From Pseudomonas pseudonitroreducens (GTDB lineage Bacteria > Pseudomonadota > Gammaproteobacteria > Pseudomonadales > Pseudomonadaceae), in NCBI RefSeq assembly GCF_021603645.1, contig NZ_BQHJ01000006.1:372001-436000 (forward strand): a stretch of DNA of 64,000 bases, given 5' to 3'. Positions within the stretch are counted from its first letter, which is position 1; each line of letters opens with the position of its first letter. The notes beneath the pieces were generated by a model. That model was not told the origin of the DNA. It saw nothing but the letters and a program-made list of their open reading frames with translations, and did no database searches. The position numbers and the translations under genes are program-made. This document shows, in pieces, positions 16,703-25,700 of this stretch.

Positions 16703-18118
16703 ATGAAGCGCTACGAGAAATTCGCCGACGAGATCGCCGGCCTGATCCGCAGCGGCGTACTCGCCCCCGGCCAGAAAGTCCCCTCGGTGCGACACGCCAG
16801 CCGCACCTATGGGGTCAGCGCTTCGACGGTGTTCCAGGCCTATTACCTCTTGGAAGACCGCGGCCTGATCGTCGCCCGCGCGCGCTCGGGTTACTTCGTC
16901 CGCGAGCACGTGCAGCGCGCCCTGGCCGAGCCGGAGATCGCCCGCCACGACGCGCAGACCACCGAGGTGGACGTCAGCGAACTGGTGTTCTCGGTGCTCA
17001 GCTCGATCAAGGACCCGGACACCGTGCCCTTCGGCTCGGCCTTCCCGGCACCGGAGCTGTTCCCCCTGCCGCGCCTGGCGCGCTCCATGGCCCATGCCGT
17101 GCGCGACATGGACCCGCGTTCGGTGGTCGCCGACCTCGCCCCCGGCAGCCATGCGCTGCGCCGACAGATCGCCCTGCGCTACATGGTCGGCGGCATGCCC
17201 CTGCCGGTGGAGGAACTGGTGGTCACCAATGGCGCGCTGGAAGCGCTCAACCTGTGCCTGCAGGTGGTGACCCAACCCGGCGACCTCGTGGCCATAGAAG
17301 CACCGGCCTTCTACGCCAGCCTGCAGGTGCTGGAACGCCTGAAACTGAAGGCGGTGGAAATCCCCGTGCACCCGCGCGAAGGCATCGACCTGGATGTGCT
17401 CGCCGACAGCCTGGCGCGCCTGCCGATCAAGGCCTGCTGGTTCATGAGCAACTTCCAGAACCCGCTGGGCGCGAGCATGGCCGAGGACAAGAAGCGCGCC
17501 CTCGCCGCGTTGCTGGCCCAGCACCAGGTGCCACTGATCGAGGACGACGTCTACGCCGAACTGTACTTCGCCGCCCAGGCGCCCAAGCCGGTGAAGGCCT
17601 TCGACAGTGAAGGGCTGGTGATGCACTGCAGCTCCTTCTCCAAGAGCCTGGCGCCGGGCTATCGGGTCGGCTGGGTCGCCGGCGGGCGCTACGCCGAGCA
17701 GATCGAGCGGCTCAAGCTGATGACCAGCCTGTCAGCCTCGGTGCCGGCCCAGGCCGCCATCGCCGACTACCTGCAGCACGGCGGCTACGACCGCCACCTG
17801 CGCAAGCTGCGCCACGCGCTGGAAAGCCAGCAGCACGCGATGCTCGCCGCCGTGGCCCGGCACTTCCCCGCGGCAACCCGCGTCACCCGGCCCAGCGGCG
17901 GCTACTTCCTGTGGCTGGAGCTGCCCGAGCAGATCGACGCGCTCAAGCTGTTCCAGCTCGCCCATGCCCAGGGCATCAGCCTGGCGCCGGGGCCGATATT
18001 CTCCGCCACACGGCGCTTCGGCCACTGCCTGCGGCTGAACTACGGGCATCCGTGGACGGCCAGCAGCGAACAGGCGATGGAGACCCTCGGGCGGATCATT
18101 CACTCGCTGCAGGGTTGA
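16703..18118 (+). CDS. MocR-type GntR regulator with aminotransferase-like domain
   Basis: A 471-residue PLP-dependent transcription factor. The N-terminal winged helix (residues 1-75) contains GQKVPSVRHASRTYGVSASTVFQAY. The C-terminal fold-type I aminotransferase domain has FQNPLGASM, EDDVYAELYF and the PLP lysine in SSFSKSLAPGYRVGW. I chose ATG at 16703 (MKRYEKFADEI) with AGGA upstream, since family members start at this point. An ATG at 16619, three bases after ccoG, would add 28 unaligned residues. Target genes and effector are unknown. Confidence 0.88.
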   Translation: MKRYEKFADEIAGLIRSGVLAPGQKVPSVRHASRTYGVSASTVFQAYYLLEDRGLIVARARSGYFVREHVQRALAEPEIARHDAQTTEVDVSELVFSVLSSIKDPDTVPFGSAFPAPELFPLPRLARSMAHAVRDMDPRSVVADLAPGSHALRRQIALRYMVGGMPLPVEELVVTNGALEALNLCLQVVTQPGDLVAIEAPAFYASLQVLERLKLKAVEIPVHPREGIDLDVLADSLARLPIKACWFMSNFQNPLGASMAEDKKRALAALLAQHQVPLIEDDVYAELYFAAQAPKPVKAFDSEGLVMHCSSFSKSLAPGYRVGWVAGGRYAEQIERLKLMTSLSASVPAQAAIADYLQHGGYDRHLRKLRHALESQQHAMLAAVARHFPAATRVTRPSGGYFLWLELPEQIDALKLFQLAHAQGISLAPGPIFSATRRFGHCLRLNYGHPWTASSEQAMETLGRIIHSLQG

Positions 18119-18229
18119 AGGCCTCGGCTTTCTGACTGATCCGCACATTCGGAAACGATCTGTACCTGTGCGGCGCTTTGTCGCAGGCATTACCCTGACA
18201 GGCAGGAAACCCGGACGAGGGACGCTGCC

Positions 18230-18349
18230 ATGGATGCCGAAGGCCTGATGATCCTGCTCACGGTGTGCGCCGCACTCGGCGTGCACCTGTGGGTGCGCTG
18301 GTACCTGCGGCGCGGCATGGCGCCGCGCGGGGAGGCTTGGCTGGCCTGA
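18230..18349 (+). CDS. Possible 39-residue single-helix membrane protein
   Basis: ATG at 18230 follows GAGGGA by about 8 bases and opens MDAEGLMILLTVCAALGVHL, continuing to a basic WVRWYLRRG and ending after 39 residues. One hydrophobic helix (residues 6-22) followed by positive charges fits a small inner-membrane protein. Too short for family assignment; support is the ribosome site and amphipathic layout. Confidence 0.4.
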   Translation: MDAEGLMILLTVCAALGVHLWVRWYLRRGMAPRGEAWLA

Positions 18350-18367
18350 GCAAGGAGCCCAACCCTG

Positions 18368-18459
18368 CGTGGGAGCGGGCTCCGTCCGCGATGGGTTGCC
18401 CGAGCTGCCTGATATACCGAGGCGGCGTTGAGTCGATCGCGGACGGAGTCCGCTCCTAC
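18368..18459. repeat. REPIN-like inverted repeat (GGACGGAGTCCGC variant)
   Basis: Left arm GGGAGCGGGCTCCGTCCGCG and right arm CGCGGACGGAGTCCGCTCC, inverted around about 45 bases. It is related to the 4598-4677 element, and the left arm has diverged. Confidence 0.75.
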
Positions 18460-18483
18460 CCGACAGTCCTGTACTCGGATCAG

Positions 18484-18597
18484 CCCTCACCCTAACCCTC
18501 TCCCAAGGGGAGAGGGGATTGTTCGGTACAGGAAACCTTGTCGTTCGCCGGCACGGGAGGCTCCCTCTCCCCCTGGGAGAGGGCTGGGGTGAGGGGA
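18484..18597. repeat. CCCTCTCCC-family inverted repeat
   Basis: CCCTCACCCTAACCCTCTCC at the left end pairs with GGAGAGGGCTGGGGTGAGGG at the right end. Each arm also contains an internal small hairpin (CTCTCCCAAGGGGAGAG). Related copies are at 26561-26682 and 30155-30293. Confidence 0.8.
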
Positions 18598-18667
18598 AGG
18601 CGCTGGCACGGACTTACCTGAAAAAGACAGTTGCTCCCTACGCTTGCAGTGGCATCACAAAGCAGGC

Positions 18668-19414
18668 TTACGGGCGATACAGGTGCGCATGCCCCGCGCT
18701 GTACAGCGAAGAGTCGGCAAAGCCCTCCGCCCCCAGCACCTTGCCCACCAGGATCAGCGACGTACGTCGGAAACCCTTGGCTTCGGCCTTGGGCAGGATG
18801 TCGCCGAGGGTGCCAGTAACCTGGTCCTGGTCCGGCCAACTGGCGCGGTGGATCACTGCGATGGGGCAGTCGGCGCCATAGTGCGGCAGCAGTTCGGCGA
18901 CGATGTTCGGCAGTTGGCCGACGCCCAGATGAATGGCCAGGGTTGCGCGGTGCTGCGCCAGTTCGGCGAGGGATTCGCCGTTAGGCATGCGCGTCTTGCT
19001 GGCGTAACGAGTGAGGATCAGCGTCTGCGAGATATCCGGCAGGGTCAGCTCACAACCCAGGATCGCCGCGCAGGCGGACGTAGCGGTGACGCCGGGAACG
19101 ATCTCGTAGGGAATGCCCAACTCGCGCAGGTGACGAATCTGCTCGCCGATGGCGCCGTACAGCGAGGGATCACCGGAGTGCACCCGTGCCACGTCCTTGC
19201 CCTCGGCATGGGCCTGCGCCAGCAGCGCGACGATCTCCTCCAGGTTCAGCTCGGCGGTATTCACCACGCGCTCAGCGCGATGCCCTTCCAGCACCGCCGA
19301 CGGCACCAGCGAGCCAGCGTAGAGGATCACCGGGCAGGAACGGACCAGCCGCTGGCCCTTGACCGTAATGAGCTCGGGGTCGCCGGGGCCGGCGCCGATG
19401 AAGAAGACCGTCAT
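18668..19414 (-). CDS. cobM: Precorrin-4 C11-methyltransferase CobM
   Basis: Transfers a methyl from SAM to C-11 of precorrin-4 in corrin synthesis. The 248-residue protein starts MTVFFIGAGPGDPELITVKG, with the typical GPGDPELIT loop of tetrapyrrole methylases, and has RVHSGDPSLYGAIGEQ and YEIVPGVTATSACAA. The ATG at 19414 overlaps the cobE stop as ATGA. It is the last gene of the cbtB-cbtA-cobE-cobM unit, under a B12 riboswitch. Confidence 0.96.
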   Translation of the reverse strand: MTVFFIGAGPGDPELITVKGQRLVRSCPVILYAGSLVPSAVLEGHRAERVVNTAELNLEEIVALLAQAHAEGKDVARVHSGDPSLYGAIGEQIRHLRELGIPYEIVPGVTATSACAAILGCELTLPDISQTLILTRYASKTRMPNGESLAELAQHRATLAIHLGVGQLPNIVAELLPHYGADCPIAVIHRASWPDQDQVTGTLGDILPKAEAKGFRRTSLILVGKVLGAEGFADSSLYSAGHAHLYRP

Positions 19415-19827
19415 GGCTGCTCCTGTGCGAATTCGATGGGGATGAAGGCCAGCGCGCAGGTGGCCTGATCGCTGCGGCGTTTGCCCACCAGCAGGCGCGC
19501 CGGCGCACCGGCCTGGGCTTCGGCCTGCAGCAGTGCCGCGGCTTCGGCCACACTGGCAGCGCCGATGGCCGTGCGGACCGTTTCGGATGTACGGTCCAGG
19601 CGCGATTCGCACGCGGCCAGTTGCTGCGGCGTGAACAGCGCCAGCGGCAGGTCGAGGGCGGCGGCCAGTGCCGTCAGGCCCTCTTCGTCCGCCTTCAAGG
19701 TGGCACTGGCCAGCGCGGTAAGGTCCGACTCATCGAGCCCGGCTTCCACCAGCGTATCGCGCAGCAGCTCGCGCAGTTCATCGAGCGAGCAGCCGCGACG
19801 GCAACCCAGGCCGGCAACCAGCGTCAT
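19411..19827 (-). CDS. cobE: Cobalamin biosynthesis protein CobE (CbiG C-terminal domain)
   Basis: A 138-residue stand-alone CbiG C-terminal domain starting MTLVAGLGCRRGCSLDELRE, which is the family signature (GxGCRRG), followed by LASATLKADEEGLTALA. Its molecular role in the aerobic pathway is unclear; it may aid ring contraction steps or binding of intermediates. The CbiG N-terminal portion is found fused to CobJ at 37.3 kb, so the two halves of CbiG are split over the cluster. Confidence 0.9.
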   Translation of the reverse strand: MTLVAGLGCRRGCSLDELRELLRDTLVEAGLDESDLTALASATLKADEEGLTALAAALDLPLALFTPQQLAACESRLDRTSETVRTAIGAASVAEAAALLQAEAQAGAPARLLVGKRRSDQATCALAFIPIEFAQEQP

Positions 19828-19897
19828 TGTCTATCTCCACAAAACAAAACCCCGCAGGCGGCGGTGCCGGCTGCGGGGGTCGAACATAACGCGCGGA

Positions 19898-20617
19898 TCA
19901 GGCCGACGGCGCGAAGCGACGGAACAGCCAGGCGGCAACCAGGCCCAGGGCCGCCCAGAACACCGCGTTGGTGATCAGCGAGGCGACGATGAACTCATGG
20001 GCGACGCTTTCCGGCGCGAGGCTGGAATGCACTTCCGGCTGCGGTGCGCCGATTACATGCGGCACCACCAGCAGGGCGATACCGATGCCACGCAGCGCCC
20101 AGTTGCGGCCGAACACCAGCAGCGCAAGGCCGCCAGCGGTGGCAGCGGCGGTGCCGATCCACCAGGTCTGGCGCAGGGTCAGGTCGGCGGCGGCGGTGCC
20201 GGGCACCTCCGGCGGCAAGCCGAGAGACGGTGCCAGGGTGAACACGGCGAAACCGGCCAGGCCCCAGAGCAGGCCTTCGGAGGTCTTGCCTGGCGCACGC
20301 AGGGTGAACAGGCCAGCCAGCATCAGGGCGAAGCCCACCGCGACCACCAGGTTGCCGCCAGTGGTGGAGAGGATGCGCTGCCAACCGTCTTCCGGCTCCC
20401 AGGCTTCCGCGTCGTGCTCGTGGGCGGCCACTGCGCCAGCGGCGTGGTCGTGGGCGTGCTCGTGGTGTTCCTCGACCAGCGCGGCGGCCGGCTCGGCCTT
20501 CTCGTAGGTTTCCGCCTTGAGGATCAGCGGGGACACCCACAGCAGCTGAACCACAGTCAGCACCAGCGCCGCGATCAGACCGGCGAACCCGGCGGTCTGG
20601 GCGATACGTTTGATCAT
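19898..20617 (-). CDS. cbtA: CbtA cobalt transporter subunit
   Basis: A 239-residue protein with about five transmembrane helices: residues 10-33, then after the loop near 87-107, 115-133, 150-170 and 213-232. A His-rich stretch (EEHHEHAHDHAAGAVAAHEH, about residues 48-67) sits in the first loop, suiting metal binding. CbtA/CbtB are predicted B12-riboswitch-linked cobalt importers. GGAAAGGAAAAA precedes the ATG at 20617. cbtB is immediately upstream. Confidence 0.92.
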   Translation of the reverse strand: MIKRIAQTAGFAGLIAALVLTVVQLLWVSPLILKAETYEKAEPAAALVEEHHEHAHDHAAGAVAAHEHDAEAWEPEDGWQRILSTTGGNLVVAVGFALMLAGLFTLRAPGKTSEGLLWGLAGFAVFTLAPSLGLPPEVPGTAAADLTLRQTWWIGTAAATAGGLALLVFGRNWALRGIGIALLVVPHVIGAPQPEVHSSLAPESVAHEFIVASLITNAVFWAALGLVAAWLFRRFAPSA

Positions 20618-20775
20618 TTTTTCCTTTCCTTTCCGAACTCTCGAATCGAGCGGGCTAGCGCCAGGCAAGGCGGAGGATCGGCGGGGACGCGGAGCTGACT
20701 GAAGTCAATGAGCAGTCCACGGCGATACTCCAACGCAGCCTGGCCGACGCGCAGTCGATTGGGCTCAGAACAGCA

Positions 20776-20961
20776 TTAGTGGCAGGGGAAACCGGCGCTG
20801 TGGCGGGTATCGTGCGCGGCGTTGTGCACCGCATCGATGTGCGAGAAGCCGGCGAAATACACCAGCAGCGCACCGAGCAGGCTGGCGCCAACGGCCAGGC
20901 TGATGCGCTTGGAAAGGGGGATGGAAGTGCTCGACGCGTGCGTCAGGGTGCTGCTGGACAT
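20776..20961 (-). CDS. cbtB: CbtB cobalt transporter subunit
   Basis: A 61-residue protein with one transmembrane helix (ISLAVGASLLGALLVYFAGF) followed by a C-terminal histidine-rich tail (HIDAVHNAAHDTRHSAGFPCH without loop), the form characteristic of CbtB. It is the first gene after the minus-strand cobalamin riboswitch and precedes cbtA by 158 bases; a weak regulatory role for that gap is possible, but nothing definite was seen. Confidence 0.92.
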   Translation of the reverse strand: MSSSTLTHASSTSIPLSKRISLAVGASLLGALLVYFAGFSHIDAVHNAAHDTRHSAGFPCH

Positions 20962-21079
20962 GAACGTTCCCTCTGGAAATCAAAGTAAGAGAACGCAGAG
21001 GTTGAACGCATTCGAACGCGCCGGAACGGTCGCGCCACGGCCTGCGCCCGCCCACCGCGGGTTTGCCAAAAACGAAGAA

Positions 21080-21262
21080 TTCCAGGCCGGTCTCCGGGCT
21101 TGCGATGTCGGCCAGTGGCCAAGCGGGTCAACCTTCCCATGCCGGAGCACAGTGGCTACTGATGACCCTACGATCGCTTACCGTTGCGGGGGCAGCGCCG
21201 GACTGGTCCTTGCGGACGCACCGGCTTCCCGTTTCACCTCGCGCGCGTGGCGCGAGACACCT
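21080..21262 (-). promoter_or_regulatory. Cobalamin riboswitch controlling cbtB-cbtA-cobE-cobM
   Basis: On the minus strand the order is AGGTGAAACGGGAAGCCGGT, GCTGCCCCCGCAACGGTAAG, GCCACTG, GGGAAGGTTG and finally GCCCGGAGACCGGCC. These are the B12 box and conserved core of the AdoCbl riboswitch, ending about 120 bases before cbtB. Confidence 0.93.
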
Positions 21263-21349
21263 GAAACCGCGCTAGCTGACCACGAAGCCCTGCAAGCGTC
21301 AACCGATCCCCGGCGATTGACCGCCCCGCCGTCGCTGCGTAGCCTTCCC

Positions 21350-21527
21350 TGCTTCGAGGTTCTCCGGCGCTGGCCGGAGCTAAGAGGGAACGTGGAAATC
21401 TTCGGATGTGCCACGGCTGCCCCCGCAACTGTGAACAGCCTGTTCTTTCACAAGCCACTGCCGGCCACGGCGGGAAGGCGAAAGAACTCAAGAGGGCTGT
21501 GAGCCAGGAGACCTGCCTCGACCAGTA
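21350..21527 (+). promoter_or_regulatory. Cobalamin riboswitch controlling cobW-cobN
   Basis: On the plus strand AAGAGGGAACGTGG, GGCTGCCCCCGCAACTGTGA, CCACTGCC, CGGGAAGGCG and GTGAGCCAGGAGACCTGCC occur in the standard order. It ends about 105 bases before cobW. It is back-to-back with the minus-strand riboswitch, so both transcription units respond to B12. Confidence 0.93.
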
Positions 21528-21630
21528 TCACGACAACCGGGCGGGGTGATCCGGTGGCGACCTTCGTTGCGCGGCGAACCCGCGCGCGCGCCCTTCATCC
21601 GCCCTCCAACTCTCTGCTTGCGAGGCGCGC

Positions 21631-22683
21631 ATGAAGACCCTGGCCAAACTCCCCGTCACCATCGTCACCGGCTTCCTCGGCGCCGGGAAGACCACCCTGC
21701 TCCGCCACATGCTGGATAACGCCGAAGGCCGCCGCATCGCGGTGATCGTCAACGAATTCGGCGAGCTGGGCATCGACGGCGAAATCCTCAAGCAGTGCTC
21801 CATCGGTTGCAGCGAAGAAGAAGCGGTCGGCCGCGTCTTCGAGCTGGCCAACGGCTGCCTGTGCTGCACCGTGCAGGAAGAATTCTTCCCGGTGATGCGC
21901 GAACTGGTGGCACGCCGTGGCGACCTCGACCAGATCCTCATCGAGACCTCCGGCCTGGCCCTGCCCAAGCCGCTGGTGCAGGCCTTCCAGTGGCCGGAAA
22001 TCCGCAACGCCTGCACCGTTGACGCGGTGATCACCGTGGTCGACAGCCCGGCCGTGGCCGCCGGCACCTTCGCCGCCCATCCCGAACAGGTGGACGAGCA
22101 GCGCAAGCAGGACCCGAACCTGGACCACGAATCGCCGCTGCACGAACTCTTCGAAGACCAGCTCGCCAGCGCTGACCTGGTGGTGCTGAACAAGGCCGAC
22201 CTGCTCGACGCCGACGCGCTCGCCCGGGTCCGCGCCGAAGTCGCCGAGGAACTGCCGCCGGCGGTGAAGATCGTCGAAGCCAATTCCGGCCAGCTGCCGC
22301 TCTCCGTGCTGCTGGGGCTGAACGCCGAGGCCGAGCTGCACATCGACAGCCGCCCGACGCACCACGACCACGAGGGTCATGAAGATCACGACCACGACGA
22401 GTTCGACTCCTTCCACGTCGACCTGCCGGAAGTGGAAGAGCGCGCCCTGCTCGACGCACTGAACGCACTGGTCGAGCGCCACGCTGTGTTGCGTATCAAG
22501 GGCTTCGTCGCCATCCCCGGCAAGCCCATGCGCCTGCTGGTGCAGGGCGTCGGCAAGCGCTTCGACAAGCACTTCGACCGCGCCTGGCGCAGCGATGAAA
22601 CCCGCAGCACCCGCCTGGTGGTGATCGGCCAGGAACTGGACCAGGCCGCCATCACCAACGAACTGCGTACCGCCCTGGCATAA
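21631..22683 (+). CDS. cobW: CobW-family GTPase, cobalt/zinc metallochaperone
   Basis: A 350-residue G3E GTPase. Walker A is GFLGAGKTTLLRH (residues 14-26), the CxCC metal motif is NGCLCCTVQEEF, and base recognition is LNKADLL. A His/Asp-rich loop (HHDHEGHEDHDHDEFDS, about residues 247-263) precedes the C-terminal CobW domain. Cluster position between a B12 riboswitch and cobN supports assignment as true CobW, which delivers Co(II) to the CobN chelatase, rather than a zinc-specific COG0523 relative. Confidence 0.94.
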   Translation: MKTLAKLPVTIVTGFLGAGKTTLLRHMLDNAEGRRIAVIVNEFGELGIDGEILKQCSIGCSEEEAVGRVFELANGCLCCTVQEEFFPVMRELVARRGDLDQILIETSGLALPKPLVQAFQWPEIRNACTVDAVITVVDSPAVAAGTFAAHPEQVDEQRKQDPNLDHESPLHELFEDQLASADLVVLNKADLLDADALARVRAEVAEELPPAVKIVEANSGQLPLSVLLGLNAEAELHIDSRPTHHDHEGHEDHDHDEFDSFHVDLPEVEERALLDALNALVERHAVLRIKGFVAIPGKPMRLLVQGVGKRFDKHFDRAWRSDETRSTRLVVIGQELDQAAITNELRTALA

Positions 22684-22692
22684 CACTGTTTT

Positions 22693-22762
22693 TGTAGGAG
22701 CGAGCTTGCTCGCGAACCAACCCCGCAGCGGGGCAATGTTCGCGAGCAAGCTCGCTCCTACG
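22693..22762. repeat. REPIN-like repeat between cobW and cobN
   Basis: TGTAGGAGCGAGCTTGCTCG and its inverted complement around CCCCGCAGCGGGG. It lies 24 bases before cobN, so any cobW-cobN transcript carries it. Confidence 0.9.
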
Positions 22763-22785
22763 AAGAGCCACCATCGAGCAAGCCC

Positions 22786-25700
22786 ATGCACCTGCTGCGC
22801 ACCCAACCCGGCGGCTTCGTTCCTGACGACGGCATCGCCGACCTGGCCCAGACGCCTGCCGACCTGGTGATTCTCTGCAGCGGCGATTCGCACCTGGCGC
22901 TGCTCGCCGAGGCCGCCCGCGAGCTGCCGGAGGACTACCCGAGCCTGCGCCTGGCCAACCCCATGCAGCTGCAGAACCACGCCTCGGTGGACCTCTACGT
23001 CGACCAGGTGCTGCAGCACGCGAAAGTCATCCTGATCTCGGTGCATGGCGGCGTCGGCTACTGGCGCTACGGCATGGAGCAACTCGCGGCACTGACCGAA
23101 CGCGGCATCGCGCTGATCGCCGTACCCGGCGACGACAAGCCCGACCCCGAACTGGCCGCGCTGTGCAATGTGCCCACGCAGGACGCCGAGCGCCTCTGGC
23201 AGTACCTGCGCCAGGGCGGCATGGACAACGCCCGGCAATTTTTCGCCTGCCTCGCCACGCGCCACCTGCAACGCGACTATCCGTGGAGCGAGCCGCAGAC
23301 GCTGCCCCGCGTCGCGCTCTATCACCCGCAGACCGGCAGCTGCGACCTCGCCCGCTGGCAGGCCGACTGGCACCCGGAGTGCCCAGTGGCCGCGTTGCTG
23401 TTCTATCGCACGCACCTGCAGGCGGCGAACACCGGCTTCATCGATACCTTCTGCGAGCGCCTGCAGGCCCAGGGCATCAATCCGCTCCCTATCGCCGTGG
23501 CCAGCCTCAAGGAATCCGCTTGCCTGGAGACGGTGGAAAACCTGCTCGATAGCGCCGACGCCGAGCTGATCATCAACACCACCGGCTTCGCCCAATCGAA
23601 CCCGGAATCGCCGCAGGAGCGCCCCTTCCGCCGCGACGTGCCGGTGCTGCAAGCCATCTGCTCGCTGGACAACCTCGAGCTCTGGCGCGCCAATCCGCAG
23701 GGCCTCGACCCGCGCGACCTGGCCATGCACATCGCGCTGCCGGAGCTGGATGGCCGCCTCATCACCCGGCCGATCAGCTTCAAGGGCCTGGCCTGGCGCA
23801 GCGAGCGCAGCCAGAGCGACGTGGTCTGCTACCTGGCGCACCGGCCGGGCATGGATTTCGTCGCCGAACTGGCGCGGCGCTGGATGCTGCTGGCGCGCAA
23901 GGCCAACGCCGACAAGCGCGTGGCGCTGATCCTGGCGAACTACCCGACCCGCGACGGGCGCATCGGCAATGGCGTCGGCCTCGATACGCCGGCCGCCGCA
24001 TTGAACATCCTGCGTGCGCTGGAGGCCCAGGGTTATCCGGTGGCCGGCCTGCCCGACTCCGGCACCGCGCTGATCCAGCAACTGCTCGGCGGCGTCAGCA
24101 ACGACCTCGACAGCCTCGACCTGCGGCCCTGCGCGCAGAGCCTCGCGCTGGACGACTACCTCGCCTGCTTCGCCCGCCTGCCCGAAGCCAACCAGCAAGC
24201 CGTGCGCGAGCGCTGGGGCGAACCGCAGCAGGACCCGATGTTCCGCAGCGGGCGGATGATGGTTGCCGGCCTGCGCTTCGGCCTCGGCTTCGTCGGCATC
24301 CAGCCGGCGCGTGGCTACCAGCTGGACGCGGCGGCGATCTACCACGATCCGTCGCTGGTGCCGCCCCACGGCTACCTCGCCTTCTACTTCTGGCTGCGCG
24401 AAGTGTTCGGCGCCGACGCAGTGATCCACGTCGGCAAGCATGGCAACCTGGAATGGCTGCCGGGCAAGGGCGTCGGGCTCTCCGAGGAGTGCTGGCCGGA
24501 TGCGATCCTCGGCCCGCTGCCGAACCTCTACCCGTTCATCGTCAACGACCCCGGCGAAGGCGCACAGGCCAAGCGCCGCGCCCAGGCGGTGATCATCGAC
24601 CACCTGATGCCGCCGCTGACCCGTGCGGAAAACTACGGCCCGCTGCGCGACCTCGAGCGCCTGGCCGACGAGTACTACGACGCCTCCCTGCTTGACCCGC
24701 GCCGCGCCAGCGAACTGCGTGGCGACATCCTCACGCTGGTGCGCGATACCGCGCTGGACCGCGAGCTGGGCTTGCAGTTGAGCGACGACCCGGAAAGCTG
24801 GCTGCCGCAGCTGGACGCCTACCTCTGCGACCTCAAGGAATCACAGATTCGCGATGGCCTACATGTGTTCGGCGAATCACCGGTGGGCGAGTTGCGCCGC
24901 GACACACTGCTGTCGCTGGTGCGCATTCCACGCGGCGACGGACGCGGCGGCAACGCCAGCCTGCTGCGGGCGCTGAGCGAAGACCTGAAGCTGGGCCGCG
25001 ACCCGCTGGACGAAGCTTTCGCCGAGCCGTGGGAAGGTCCGCGCCCTGATGTGCTGAGCGCCGTCAGCGACGAACCCTGGCGCAGCAACGGCGACACCCG
25101 CGAGCGCCTGGAGCTATTCGCCCTGCGCCTGATCGAAGGCTCGGCCAGCGCTCCCGGAGACGCCAGCGCGGCGGTCCTCGCGCAACTGCACCAGCAGATC
25201 GCGCCCACCCTCGACGCCTGCGGCGCCAGCGAGATCGGCCACCTGCTCGCCGGCCTCGCCGGCCGCTTCGTCCCGCCCGGCCCCAGCGGCGCGCCCAGTC
25301 GCGGGCGGGTCGACGTGCTGCCCACCGGGCGCAACTTCTTCACCGTCGACGTGCGCAACCTGCCCACGCCCACCGCCTTCCGCCTCGGCTTCCAATCCGC
25401 CAGCCGCCTGCTCGAACGCCACCTGCAGGACCACGGCGACCACCTGCGCCAGCTCGGCCTGTCGGTGTGGGGCACGGCGACCATGCGCACCGGCGGCGAC
25501 GATATCGCCCAGGCACTCGCGCTGCTCGGCGTGCGCCCGGTGTGGCAGGCCGGCAGCCAGCGCGTGGAGGATTTCGAGATCCTGCCGATCAGCCTGCTCG
25601 ACCGCCCGCGGGTGGACGTGACGCTGCGGGTGTCCGGCTTCTTCCGCGATGCCTTCGCCAACCTGATCCGCCTGTTCGACGCCGCCGTGCAGGCGGTCGC

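Noticed and set aside
21595-24603. A 1002-codon minus-strand open frame opposite cobW and cobN
   Set aside because: It is the antisense shadow of two well-recognised plus-strand genes, rich in His/Gln/Val/Glu repeats typical of reverse-complement GC-rich codons, with no known domain.
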